Origin: an uncultured Bacillota bacterium
Lineage (GTDB): Bacteria > Bacillota > UBA994 > UBA5500
Direction of reading: 5' to 3'
DNA: 8,090 bases
NCBI GenBank assembly: GCA_937874815.1
Contig: CALNBW010000269.1
Coordinates: forward strand, 1 to 8,090
In this document: positions 1 to 6,489 of the stretch, piece by piece
Layout: each line of letters begins with the position of its first letter
Numbering within the stretch: the stretch's first letter is position 1
The notes under the pieces: model-generated
Told to the model about the DNA's origin: nothing
The model's database searches: none
What the model saw: the letters and a program-made list of their open reading frames with translations, nothing else
Translations under genes and position numbers: made by a program

Positions 1-223
1 TGATCCTTATCCAGGGATAGCTATAGGCAGCTCGGCCTACTATCGCTCCTATTCCTTGCCTCCCTCGCTCCTTGATTTATGGGCCCAACACGCTTGCGTA
101 TGACACATGGCCCTTGCCAGCTAAGCTAATCGGCTCCGTGGCTACAGTATCGGGCCACGCGCGCGCGAGCAGGACCACGACCTTTATCAGCAATCTCCGG
201 CCATCCCCGTGGCTGGTGGTGCT

Positions 224-1129
224 CTACAGCACCCAGCCGAGTACCCAAGCATGCAGGAGCGTGATTCCGACCATCTGTAGTTCAACACGCGCCATTTCTT
301 GTTTGACCGTGGTATTTTGCCGGTAGGCCAACAGGGCTCCGAGGAGCGCCAGCAATGCGGTCCAAGCAAAGCGCTGGCTAATAAGGGTGAATGTTAGTGC
401 CACTGAAGCAGCAAGCAGGAAATAAGCCACAACAACTAGACGCGCCGTTTGCGGCCCGGAGCGCGCTGCGACTAAAGCAACTGTGGTGCATTTGGGTGGC
501 GAGGCCTGTAAATCACGGCACCAATCAGGCAGGTGATGCTGCATCAGCCAAGCAATTGAAAGCAAGCCATGCGCAATTGCTGCGGCTAAGGGGAAAAAAT
601 CGAGGTGCCCCTGTAACCCCTGGTAAAAGGCCAGGCTACAAGCCACTATGGCCGGAAAGGCCGCTAGCCACTCGCCTAAAAAGGGCGCATAAGCCAGGCG
701 CCAAGGCGCGTGGCTGTAGGCGATGGCACCCCAGATGCCAATAAGCAGGTAAACATACATGAGGAAGCTATCTGTCTGGCGAAAAGTGAGGGCTAACACG
801 AGGAATAAACTAAGAACAGCAATAGGTAGCAATTGCTGTGGAGATAAATAGCCTTGCTGCAGTGCGCCGCTGCCTCCCGACCAGACCTCATTACTTTCTC
901 TGTCTGTGCCGCTTTGCCAGTCTGTCCTGTCGTTCAGACTATGGGCCAACCAGCCCTGCACCAAAACAGCTATAGTCAGCAAGCGTAGCAGCCGACCCAG
1001 GGAAATACCCGTGCCAGTGCGCGCTGCCAGCCCGACAGCTAGCACGCATGCGCCACCGGACCAGGACAATACCGGTAGGGGGCGCAGCAGTAACCATAGC
1101 CCCTTCAGCTGCTTGCTTCCCTCAATCAT
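224..1129 (-). CDS. UbiA-superfamily aromatic prenyltransferase (MenA-like)
   Basis: Integral membrane enzyme predicted to transfer a polyprenyl chain onto an aromatic acceptor. With a polyprenyl diphosphate synthase directly upstream, menaquinone synthesis is the likeliest pathway, but the acceptor is inferred. Of 301 residues, the first Asp-rich motif NDRTDWQSGTD sits at 66-76, followed by SGGSGAL at 84-90 and LSP at 95-97, a typical UbiA order. The second Asp motif, DWCRD, is at 202-206. YSHAPWRLAYAPFLGE (138-153) matches the conserved loop of the family. Hydrophobic stretches throughout fit a bundle of about eight to nine membrane helices. I chose the ATG at 1129, preceded by AGGGAG at a workable distance. 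A TTG at 1165 would add 12 residues but has no ribosome binding site and overlaps the upstream gene. The gap to the upstream stop is 13 nt, so the two are probably co-transcribed. Family assignment is firm; MenA versus another UbiA member is not. Confidence 0.85.
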   Translation of the reverse strand: MIEGSKQLKGLWLLLRPLPVLSWSGGACVLAVGLAARTGTGISLGRLLRLLTIAVLVQGWLAHSLNDRTDWQSGTDRESNEVWSGGSGALQQGYLSPQQLLPIAVLSLFLVLALTFRQTDSFLMYVYLLIGIWGAIAYSHAPWRLAYAPFLGEWLAAFPAIVACSLAFYQGLQGHLDFFPLAAAIAHGLLSIAWLMQHHLPDWCRDLQASPPKCTTVALVAARSGPQTARLVVVAYFLLAASVALTFTLISQRFAWTALLALLGALLAYRQNTTVKQEMARVELQMVGITLLHAWVLGWVL

Positions 1130-1142
1130 CTGCTGCGGCTCC

Positions 1143-2107
1143 CTAGGAGACACGGTTGAGCACAAAGTCAGCTATGGATAGCAATGCGGCCTTAGCCTCA
1201 TGTTCAGGAGCGCCCATGAGGCTGTTCTTAGCGATAGTAATCAGCTCGGCTGCTCGCTTTTCCGCAAAGGCCAGGGAACCTGCCTCTTGCATGCAGGCCA
1301 ACACCAGGCCAATATCGTAATCGCCACGACTTTTGATCAGAGCGCCCAGCTCTTCGCGGCGCGGATGAACCGTTAAAGTGTGAATTACCGGAAGAGTAAT
1401 CACCCCATCACGTAAGTCGTGCCTGGTAGGCTTGCCCACAGTCTGCGTTGCTCCGGTAAAATCGAGCAAATCATCTTTTACCTGATAAGCTAACCCCAGA
1501 TTCAAGCCATAGGCATGTAATGCTTCTGGGTCTAGGGGGTTACCAGGACTATAAAGCGCCCCCAAGCGGCAGCACTCGCCGATAAAAGAGGCCGTCTTGC
1601 GCCGAATGCGCTCCCAGTATTCAGCTTCGGTTACAGTGATATCGTAGCTACGGTCGAGTTGCTCCAGTTCCCCTTCCACCAGACTACCAATCACATCCGA
1701 GATAACCTTCACTGTATCCATACCAACCTGGCGCGCCAGATCTAGCGAGCGGGCGAAAAAAAATCTCCTAATAGAACGGCTACCTGATTACCATAGATAG
1801 CATTTGCTGAAGGCTGTCCTCGTCGCAAAGAAGATTCATCCACAATATCATCATGCACTAAGGAGCCCAAATGGACTAACTCCAACGCCGCGGCAGCCTG
1901 CACCACTTGTCGGGTTTCAGCCTGCCCTAATTTCGCAGCCAAAATCGTCAACAACGGACGCAGCCGTTTGCCACCGGCTTTAACGAAACGGGTGGCGGCG
2001 TCTCGCAACAGGGGGGTCAGCGTGCTAACTGCCTGCCGCATTTCTTGATCAACTGCCGCCAACTCAGCTTCCGCCGGGCGGTAAACTGCCTGCAAATCTG
2101 AAACCAT
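1143..2107 (-). pseudogene. Long-chain polyprenyl diphosphate synthase, interrupted by a -1 frameshift
   Basis: Trans-prenyltransferase that extends a short allylic diphosphate with isopentenyl diphosphate units to make the quinone side chain (HepT/IspB type). The reading frame is split. Frame one runs from ATG 2107 (ribosome binding site GGGGAGGTG, 5 nt away) through GGKRLRP (45-51) and the first Asp-rich motif DDIVD (86-90) to GDFF. It then shifts at the eight-A run 1756-1763 and stops at 1744-1742. The second frame continues with FARSLDLARQVG and carries the second Asp-rich motif DDLLD, restored residues 212-216. Adding one T to the run joins both frames into 321 residues, the normal family length, with GDFFFARS matching the conserved region. 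Every catalytic motif is intact, so this is either a homopolymer sequencing error, a recent mutation, or a gene read by slippage. Chain length cannot be told from sequence alone. The UbiA gene follows after 13 nt. Confidence 0.85.
1756..1763 (-). other. Homopolymer run at the frameshift site
   Basis: Eight consecutive A on the plus strand (eight T in the coding strand). Read as GAT TTT TTT TCG the upstream frame ends six codons later. Read with nine T as GAT TTT TTT TTC GCC the family-conserved sequence continues. This run is therefore the single point where the polyprenyl synthase frame is lost. Runs of this length are prone both to sequencing miscalls and to RNA polymerase slippage. Confidence 0.85.
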
Positions 2108-2174
2108 GTTTGCACCTCCCCAGTCCTACCCTCTAGTATCGGCCGCGGGAGATGCAGTTATGCCGCCTGGCAGA

Positions 2175-3278
2175 CTAAATTAGCCCGGCCTCAATATGAT
2201 CGATTACAGCCTTTGCGGCTAGGGGCCGGCCCAATTGGGCCGCCCGCTGTCCTAAGATTGCCAGTCGCTCTTTATCTGCCAGCAATTGGGCCATCTTGGG
2301 GCCGGCATGTTTGTCAGCCGGCAAGCGGATAGCGCAACCCTGCTCCGTTAGCCAACGGCTATTACGGTCCTCCTGACCAGGAATGGGTGAGATGATCACT
2401 ATCGGTTTCCCCTGACTGAGGGCCTCGGCCGACGTAACCCCTCCAGGCTTAGTCAGCACCAGATCGGCGGCGGCCATCAATTCATGGACAAAGTCAACAA
2501 AGCCATAAACATGGAAAGTGTTGCGCCAATAACCGTGTTGCAGCTCACTATGTAGTATTTCGTTGCGCCCAGTAACCACTAAGGCTTGACTCGCTTCGGC
2601 GCTTGCGTCAAAACGCTCTACGACCTCTTTAATCTCTCCTAACCCCAGCGAGCCTCCCATCACCAAAACGGTGGGTAAGTCAGCCAGCCCGTATTTGGCC
2701 CGAACTGCTGCCGGGTCCTGCTTCTCGGCGAACTTGGCTAAAATGGGAATACCGGTAGCCGCTACCTGCGACCGGGGCACACCAAATTCATCCATCAGGT
2801 AGGCCAATTGCTCGTGGGCAATGCAATAGAGATCGTTGCCCTCATGCACCCAATAGGAGTGTACCGTATAGTCAGTAATCACTGTAGTCAGATGCTGCTC
2901 TATGCGCTGCCGTTGTTTTAAGGTGCCCATGAGGCCGGCAGCGAAGGCATGGGTGCAGATAATAGAGTGCGGGGAATAATCGCGAACTACTTTAGTCAGG
3001 GCGCGGGATAGCAGGCGATAAGGGAGGTTAGCCAGGTCTACAGCAGCTTCACCCCCCTCTGTTTTCTCATAAAGCTTGCCGTAAACTCGCGGGGAAAACT
3101 TGAGTAATCCTAAGTAGCCTTCTAGGACTAATTTATTCAGGATCGGACTAATATAACTGATTGTATCTACGATAGCAACCCGCGCTTTGGGGTAGCGCCG
3201 CAGAATCTCTTCCTGCAGAGCACGCGCCACTTGGTCGTGACCGGCTCCTACTGACGCTGAAAATATGAGGGTATCCAT
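2175..3278 (-). CDS. MGDG synthase/UgtP-type lipid glycosyltransferase
   Basis: GT-B fold glycosyltransferase of the family holding monogalactosyldiacylglycerol synthase and Bacillus UgtP (YpfP). It is predicted to move a sugar from a UDP-sugar to diacylglycerol or a related lipid at the inner face of the membrane. In 367 residues the N-terminal MGDG-synthase domain begins with SASVGAGHDQVARAL (7-21) and has TDYTVHSYWVH at 135-145. The C-terminal donor-binding domain shows VLVMGGSLGLGEI (204-216), LVLTKPGG followed by TSAEAL (273-287), and IPGQEDRN (299-306). Start ATG 3278 has GGGAGTGA upstream. Length fits the family. It lies 67 nt upstream of the polyprenyl synthase on the same strand, and a membrane-lipid theme is shared, but no common pathway follows from that. 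A role in cell-wall precursor transfer (MurG-like) is less likely given the N-terminal motif. Lipid acceptor and sugar are unknown. Confidence 0.85.
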   Translation of the reverse strand: MDTLIFSASVGAGHDQVARALQEEILRRYPKARVAIVDTISYISPILNKLVLEGYLGLLKFSPRVYGKLYEKTEGGEAAVDLANLPYRLLSRALTKVVRDYSPHSIICTHAFAAGLMGTLKQRQRIEQHLTTVITDYTVHSYWVHEGNDLYCIAHEQLAYLMDEFGVPRSQVAATGIPILAKFAEKQDPAAVRAKYGLADLPTVLVMGGSLGLGEIKEVVERFDASAEASQALVVTGRNEILHSELQHGYWRNTFHVYGFVDFVHELMAAADLVLTKPGGVTSAEALSQGKPIVIISPIPGQEDRNSRWLTEQGCAIRLPADKHAGPKMAQLLADKERLAILGQRAAQLGRPLAAKAVIDHIEAGLI

Positions 3279-3320
3279 GCTGTAATCACTCCCTAAAAAG
3301 CCCTCAGTATGTTAACCAGG

Positions 3321-3363
3321 GGGGCTGTCGCAAAATGTTTTCTTAGACATACGCGACAGCCCC
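3321..3363. repeat. Palindrome with IS-like ends between nfo and the glycosyltransferase gene
   Basis: Perfect 11-bp arms, GGGGCTGTCGC at 3321-3331 and GCGACAGCCCC at 3353-3363, flank a 21-nt centre. Within the centre ATGT (3335-3338) can pair with ACAT (3347-3350), extending the hairpin. It begins 4 nt after the nfo stop codon. There is no U-tract after the stem in the direction of transcription, so a standard intrinsic terminator is unlikely, although the hairpin could still weaken read-through or protect the nfo mRNA end. The outer sequence GGGGCTGTCGCAAAA resembles terminal inverted repeats of insertion sequences as I remember them, which suggests a miniature IS derivative. No convincing target-site duplication is visible. 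Confidence 0.6.
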
Positions 3364-3367
3364 TAAG

Positions 3368-4225
3368 CTATGCGCGCTTGGCTGCAACGGTGCCAGCTAT
3401 CGCTTTTACCCGGGCGATGTCCTGGGCATAGTCTCGATAAGTCTCCACGGGAGTCTCCAAGTTCCACGATAACTGCTTGATAAAGGGATGGTTCAGCAGG
3501 TTAGCAAAACCAACCTCTCCAATCTCACCCTCGCCAATATTGGCATGACGATCTCGCCTGCTGCCACTGGGCATCCTGCTATCGTTGAGATGTAGCACTC
3601 TAACTTGTTCTAGGCCAACAGTTTGGTCAAGATCATCAACTAGGCGTTCAACTTCTGCGGCCTGGGTAAAATCATACCCTGCCGCAAAGAGATGGCAAGA
3701 ATCTAAGCAGACACCTACCTGCGCCGGGCGGCCCAGCCCGTGCCAAATGGTAGCAATCTCAGCTATACTGCCAATCTCATTACCCTGCAAAGCCATCGTT
3801 TCTAACAACAGACAGGCAGAACTATCACCGGCCGCCAGGGCGCGATCAAGCAGCCTGATAATGCGCTCCAGGGCCAGCTGCCGCTCGCCCCCGGAACTGC
3901 CAGGATGCACTACTAAGTACTCGATCTGAAGGGCCGACATGCGCCGGAGGTCATCGGCCACAACCTTGCCGGCAAAACTGATCAGCCTTTCCTCGTCGCT
4001 AGCGAGGTTGACAGTATAGGGCAGATGCCCACAAACTTCAGCTATATCAGCTTCCTGACGCGCTTTTAGCCACCGAGCGGTCTCCGGCTCGCCAATAGTG
4101 CGGGCCGCGCCACCCCGTGGGTTACGGGTGAAGAACTGAAAGGTATTGGCACCGATTTCTAATGCTTGCGGCACAACCTTGTCGATACCCTTGGCTATAG
4201 AGAGGAACGCGCCTAACCTAAGCAT
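3368..4225 (-). CDS. nfo: Endonuclease IV (apurinic/apyrimidinic endonuclease)
   Basis: Zinc-dependent AP endonuclease of base excision repair. It cuts the backbone 5' of abasic sites and removes 3'-blocking groups in the cytoplasm. The 285-residue protein has the full TIM-barrel length, and all nine metal ligands of the family can be placed: H67, H107 (in VVHPGS), E142 (LLETMALQGNEIG), D175 and H178 (CLDSCHLFAAGYD), H212 (LHLNDS), D225 and H227 (DRHANIGEGEIG), and E257 (NLETPVE). Spacing matches the E. coli enzyme closely. Start ATG 4225 follows AGGAGA by about 5 nt, and that site overlaps the stop codon of the upstream gene, whose end is only 8 nt away. Translation of the two is therefore probably coupled. 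A palindrome lies just after its stop. Identification is firm. Confidence 0.97.
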   Translation of the reverse strand: MLRLGAFLSIAKGIDKVVPQALEIGANTFQFFTRNPRGGAARTIGEPETARWLKARQEADIAEVCGHLPYTVNLASDEERLISFAGKVVADDLRRMSALQIEYLVVHPGSSGGERQLALERIIRLLDRALAAGDSSACLLLETMALQGNEIGSIAEIATIWHGLGRPAQVGVCLDSCHLFAAGYDFTQAAEVERLVDDLDQTVGLEQVRVLHLNDSRMPSGSRRDRHANIGEGEIGEVGFANLLNHPFIKQLSWNLETPVETYRDYAQDIARVKAIAGTVAAKRA

Positions 4226-4233
4226 GGCGTCTC

Positions 4234-4767
4234 CTAGCCCAGTATTTCGCGCAGGCGAGTAGCAATATATGTTACGAGCGGCTGCTCGGCAATATTCACT
4301 CCGCCAGCAAAATCCGGCTGTAAGCGGAAAAAATTAATAATCAGGGCGTTAGGCCTGACGTAAGCCTCATCTAGATGAAGAGGCGCGAAGTAGGCCGTAA
4401 TGGCGTGGTCCTCCGCAAACTCTTGGGAGAGCTCGCGCGCTAGCCCATCCAGATTGAGCTGCTTGATCGGCTGAGCCATTTCCGCCGTCAGCCCCAAGTC
4501 TTCTAACATCCAGAGGTTATTGTTGAAAAAACGGCCTTCCTTACGGTTAGCTGGGCGAATTGGCTCCCGATTGGAGATACCGCTGAGGATTTTGCGCACC
4601 GATTCAGCAGTGAATTCATCATCGTAAACCAGGCGCAGGGCTGGGAGTTCTGCCAGGTTATTGAGAAACTGCTCGTTAGCTTTCTCTTTGTCCTTAGTAG
4701 CATCCCAAAAATAAAGCATGGCCTCGATGGCTTCCAAATTGGTTTTAATAGAAATCAATCTTAGCAC
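4234..4767 (-). CDS. Conserved-looking protein of unknown function coupled to nfo
   Basis: I do not recognise this 177-residue protein with confidence. It resembles, from memory only, uncharacterised proteins found in Clostridia and spirochaetes (possibly the TDE2712-like group). It is soluble-looking, with no signal peptide or membrane segment, and mixes charged helical stretches (TKDKEKANEQFLNNLAE) with a hydrophobic C-terminal part containing ALIINFFRL. No catalytic motif or metal cluster stands out. Two starts are possible: GTG 4767, with GAGG seven nt upstream, or TTG 4758 (174 residues, starting ISIKTN), with a better GAGGTG six nt upstream. The TTG may be the true one. The stop lies 8 nt before nfo and holds part of its ribosome binding site. 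An extended -10 promoter sits about 75 nt upstream, so this gene probably leads the nfo transcript. A link to DNA repair is inferred from position alone. Confidence 0.75.
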   Translation of the reverse strand: MLRLISIKTNLEAIEAMLYFWDATKDKEKANEQFLNNLAELPALRLVYDDEFTAESVRKILSGISNREPIRPANRKEGRFFNNNLWMLEDLGLTAEMAQPIKQLNLDGLARELSQEFAEDHAITAYFAPLHLDEAYVRPNALIINFFRLQPDFAGGVNIAEQPLVTYIATRLREILG

Positions 4768-4785
4768 CTCATTTCCTCGTTACTC

Positions 4786-4803
4786 GCAACGCCAAGGCAT
4801 TGC
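4786..4803 (-). other. Small hairpin in the leader of the nfo-operon transcript
   Basis: On the minus strand GCAATGC and GCGTTGC can pair (one G-U) around a CTTG loop. It lies in the predicted 5' leader, 19 nt upstream of the GTG start and a few nt before the ribosome binding site. It could affect mRNA stability or translation; it may equally be chance. Confidence 0.3.
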
Positions 4804-4842
4804 AGGTAGTCGCCGTAGGCAAAGAATCTGCGTGACCAGTTC

Positions 4843-4871
4843 ATTATATCACTATCAGCAAACCAGCTCAG
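4843..4871 (-). promoter_or_regulatory. Extended -10 sigma-A-type promoter ahead of the unknown gene and nfo
   Basis: Minus strand TATAAT (4848-4843) is a perfect -10, directly preceded by TGA (4851-4849), giving the extended -10 form TGNTATAAT. A weak -35, CTGAGC (4871-4866), lies 17 nt upstream. Transcription would begin near 4836 and leave a leader of about 70 nt before the GTG at 4767. It sits just after the stop of the 78-residue gene, the right place to drive the downstream pair. Confidence 0.65.
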
Positions 4872-4876
4872 CAAAC

Positions 4877-5113
4877 TTACTTTTCTGGCACAAAACCCGG
4901 CTCAGGTGGCTCTGAGCTGGCCTGCTCAATCTTCTCTTCGAAATAACGCAATTCCCCCACCATACGCTCCAACCACTCCAGACTGGTCGCGGTCAGCTGG
5001 CTATTCACCTGCTCGTCTGGGATCTGCCAAACCCCCACCAGGTTCTCCAACGTTTCTTGCATACGGTAACGGCAAGCCTTGCGATACTGTTCGTCATTCA
5101 TGTAATCAGTCAT
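4877..5113 (-). CDS. Small protein of unknown function, 78 residues
   Basis: Not recognised. It is a short, soluble-looking protein with a basic N-terminal patch (YRKACRYRM), a predicted helix rich in acidic and aromatic residues (LEWLERMVGELRYFEEKIEQA), and a Pro/Glu-rich tail ending PPEPGFVPEK. There is no signal peptide, membrane helix or cysteine cluster. The case for its being real is the ribosome binding site GGGGAGGG placed 5 nt before ATG 5113, the intergenic position between a terminator and a promoter, and the absence of a competing frame. A second in-frame ATG at 5101 would shorten it by four residues. A promoter is expected between 5114 and 5190, but the best -10 there, TATTAG, has no good -35. 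Confidence 0.65.
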   Translation of the reverse strand: MTDYMNDEQYRKACRYRMQETLENLVGVWQIPDEQVNSQLTATSLEWLERMVGELRYFEEKIEQASSEPPEPGFVPEK

Positions 5114-5190
5114 AGTCGCCCTCCCCGGCTACAATTTTGCTAATAGGTTTCCCCATCAGCTCCTAGAATCTGCGGGAAGTCTACGCACAC

Positions 5191-5222
5191 AAAAAGGGCC
5201 ACCCAGCTTAGTGGATGGCCCC
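5191..5222 (-). terminator. Rho-independent terminator of the aldo/keto reductase gene
   Basis: On the minus strand GGGCCATCC (5221-5213) pairs with GGGTGGCCC (5204-5196) in a 9-bp stem with one G-U pair and an 8-nt loop, followed immediately by TTTTTGTGTG. It starts 18 nt after the reductase stop codon. The G-U pair forms only in minus-strand RNA and the T-run is only on that side, so it acts in that direction. Confidence 0.9.
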
Positions 5223-5239
5223 GTTGTTTGTGGCTCTAT

Positions 5240-6382
5240 TTATGGTCGCTGCAATGCAGCATGCAGGTCCTTTAGGTGCTGTCTAATAGTAATGTTCTGC
5301 GGGCAGGCCGCTTCGCATTGGCCGCACTCGACGCAAAGATCAGCACCCATCTTCTCCTCTATCATGCGCCCGTAATTCTTAGCTACATTTTCCGGGTTCA
5401 GGTTATAGATAGACGCCTCATTGTACATTGAGAACAACCGTGGAATCGCTACCCCGGCTGGGCAGGGCATGCAATAATCGCAGCCGGTGCATTTAACCTT
5501 GGTACGGTTCAAATAGAACTCCTTAGCTTGGTCAATAATCGCTAGTTCCTGCTCAGTCAAAGTGTTCGCGCCTGCGTCTGCGGCTACCCGCAGATTCTCC
5601 ACCACATGATCCATCATGCTCATGCCGCTCAGCACCACCGTGACCTCCGGCTGGTTAAGCACCCAACGCAGCGCCCACTCGGCCGGAGTACGCTTGATAG
5701 GCGCTTGCTCCCAAATGGCCTGTACTTCCTCAGGTACGTTGTTGGTAAGACGCCCACCCCGCAGCGGCTCCATAATGACTACTGCTAAGCCTTTACTAGC
5801 AGCATAGCGCAGCCCCTCTAGCCCCGCTTGATACTCCTCGTCCATATAGTTGAGCTGAATCTGGCAGAAATCCCAATCAAAAGCATCAACAATTTCCTTA
5901 AAAACAGGCAGCTCATCATGGAAAGAGAAGCCGGCATGCTTAATGCGGCCATCAGCAAGGGCCCGGCGCACAAAATCTAACACGTTTAGATCGTAAGCAG
6001 CCTGCCAGCTTTTGGCGTTTAGCGCATGCAACAAATACATGTCAACATAATCAACCTGCAGACGTTCCAGCTGCTCGTTAAGCAGCTTATCGAAATCCTC
6101 GTGGGTCTCGGCCAGCCAAACCGGGCACTTAGTAGCCAACTTGACTCGTTCACGGTACCCATCCTGCAAGGCTCGGCCTACGAAACTCTCACTCTTACCA
6201 CCATGGTAACCGTAGGCTGTATCTACATAATTGACGCCATGGACAATGGCATGGCGCACCATCCGCGTTGCTTCGGCCTCGTCAATCTTAGCTGTATCCC
6301 CATCTATGATCGGCAAACGCATGCAACCAAAACCTAACGCTGAAACCTCGAAATCGAGCTTACCAAACTTTCTATATTGCAC
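5240..6382 (-). CDS. Aldo/keto reductase with C-terminal two [4Fe-4S] ferredoxin domain
   Basis: Predicted cytoplasmic oxidoreductase of anaerobes that joins an aldo/keto reductase barrel to a ferredoxin-like module; substrate unknown. Numbered from the longer 387-residue frame, the barrel has LGFGCMRLP (23-31), the catalytic tetrad D61 and Y66 (VDTAYGY), K92 (LATKCP) and H126 (YLLHAL), and MEPLRGG (211-217). The C-terminus carries CTGCDYCMPCP (cysteines 305, 308, 311, 314) and CVECGQCEAACP (357, 360, 363, 367), enough for two [4Fe-4S] clusters. I prefer GTG 6382, which starts at the family-typical QYRKFGK and has AAGGGGGA upstream. TTG 6403, seven codons earlier, also has a good site (AGGAGTG) and cannot be excluded. 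It has its own promoter upstream and terminator downstream, so it is probably a single-gene unit. The barrel plus Fe-S architecture is well known, though its electron partner is usually not. Confidence 0.93.
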   Translation of the reverse strand: MQYRKFGKLDFEVSALGFGCMRLPIIDGDTAKIDEAEATRMVRHAIVHGVNYVDTAYGYHGGKSESFVGRALQDGYRERVKLATKCPVWLAETHEDFDKLLNEQLERLQVDYVDMYLLHALNAKSWQAAYDLNVLDFVRRALADGRIKHAGFSFHDELPVFKEIVDAFDWDFCQIQLNYMDEEYQAGLEGLRYAASKGLAVVIMEPLRGGRLTNNVPEEVQAIWEQAPIKRTPAEWALRWVLNQPEVTVVLSGMSMMDHVVENLRVAADAGANTLTEQELAIIDQAKEFYLNRTKVKCTGCDYCMPCPAGVAIPRLFSMYNEASIYNLNPENVAKNYGRMIEEKMGADLCVECGQCEAACPQNITIRQHLKDLHAALQRP

Positions 6383-6445
6383 TTTGTCATCCCCCTTTTT
6401 CAAAATACACTCCTAGATTGATTCTACAGCATCTGCCGCAAATCC

Positions 6446-6460
6446 TTTCGCCTAGCGAAA
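6446..6460. promoter_or_regulatory. Operator-like palindrome at the predicted reductase transcription start
   Basis: Perfect 6-bp arms TTTCGC and GCGAAA around a 3-nt centre. It begins directly downstream of the -10 hexamer and spans the expected start point near 6454, where a repressor would block initiation. It could instead be a weak hairpin ending the upstream peptidase transcript, but the stem is short and no T-run follows it. Its role is inferred from position. Confidence 0.35.
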
Positions 6461-6489
6461 ATTGTACTCTAGCCTTCCTCTGAGTTCAA
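6461..6489 (-). promoter_or_regulatory. Sigma-A-type promoter for the aldo/keto reductase gene
   Basis: Minus strand TTGAAC (6489-6484) and TACAAT (6466-6461) are separated by exactly 17 nt and match the -35 and -10 consensus at 4 and 5 of 6 positions. The -35 box and most of the spacer lie inside the last codons of the upstream S41 peptidase gene. The leader to GTG 6382 would be about 70 nt. The tandem peptidase copy has different bases at both boxes, so the promoter is not simply a duplicated feature. Confidence 0.6.

Noticed and set aside
157..170. Alternating CG run (possible Z-DNA)
   Set aside because: Only about five CG units in a moderately GC-rich region, with no associated feature; chance explains it.
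1..223. Possible further gene or terminator after the UbiA gene
   Set aside because: Minus-strand frames are broken by stops. One short frame is open to position 1 but has no ATG, GTG or TTG despite purine-rich, Shine-Dalgarno-like stretches. The plus-strand frame at 72-326 lacks a ribosome binding site and overlaps the UbiA gene. The only inverted repeat near the UbiA stop is a 4-bp stem without a T-run.
391..744. Plus-strand open frame of 117 codons
   Set aside because: It is antisense to the UbiA gene, rich in Arg/Lys/Ala/Pro from reverse reading of membrane codons, and has no ribosome binding site or family resemblance.
3585..3929. Plus-strand open frame of 114 codons
   Set aside because: It is fully antisense to endonuclease IV, whose reading is certain, and its low-complexity Ser/Thr/Arg composition is typical of a shadow frame.
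5114..5190. Promoter for the 78-residue gene
   Set aside because: The best -10, TATTAG, has only a 2-of-6 -35 at 17 nt and no TG extension, so I could not support it as a feature.
6026..6337. Plus-strand open frame of 103 codons
   Set aside because: It is antisense to the well-identified aldo/keto reductase barrel, with no initiation signal and no recognisable motif.
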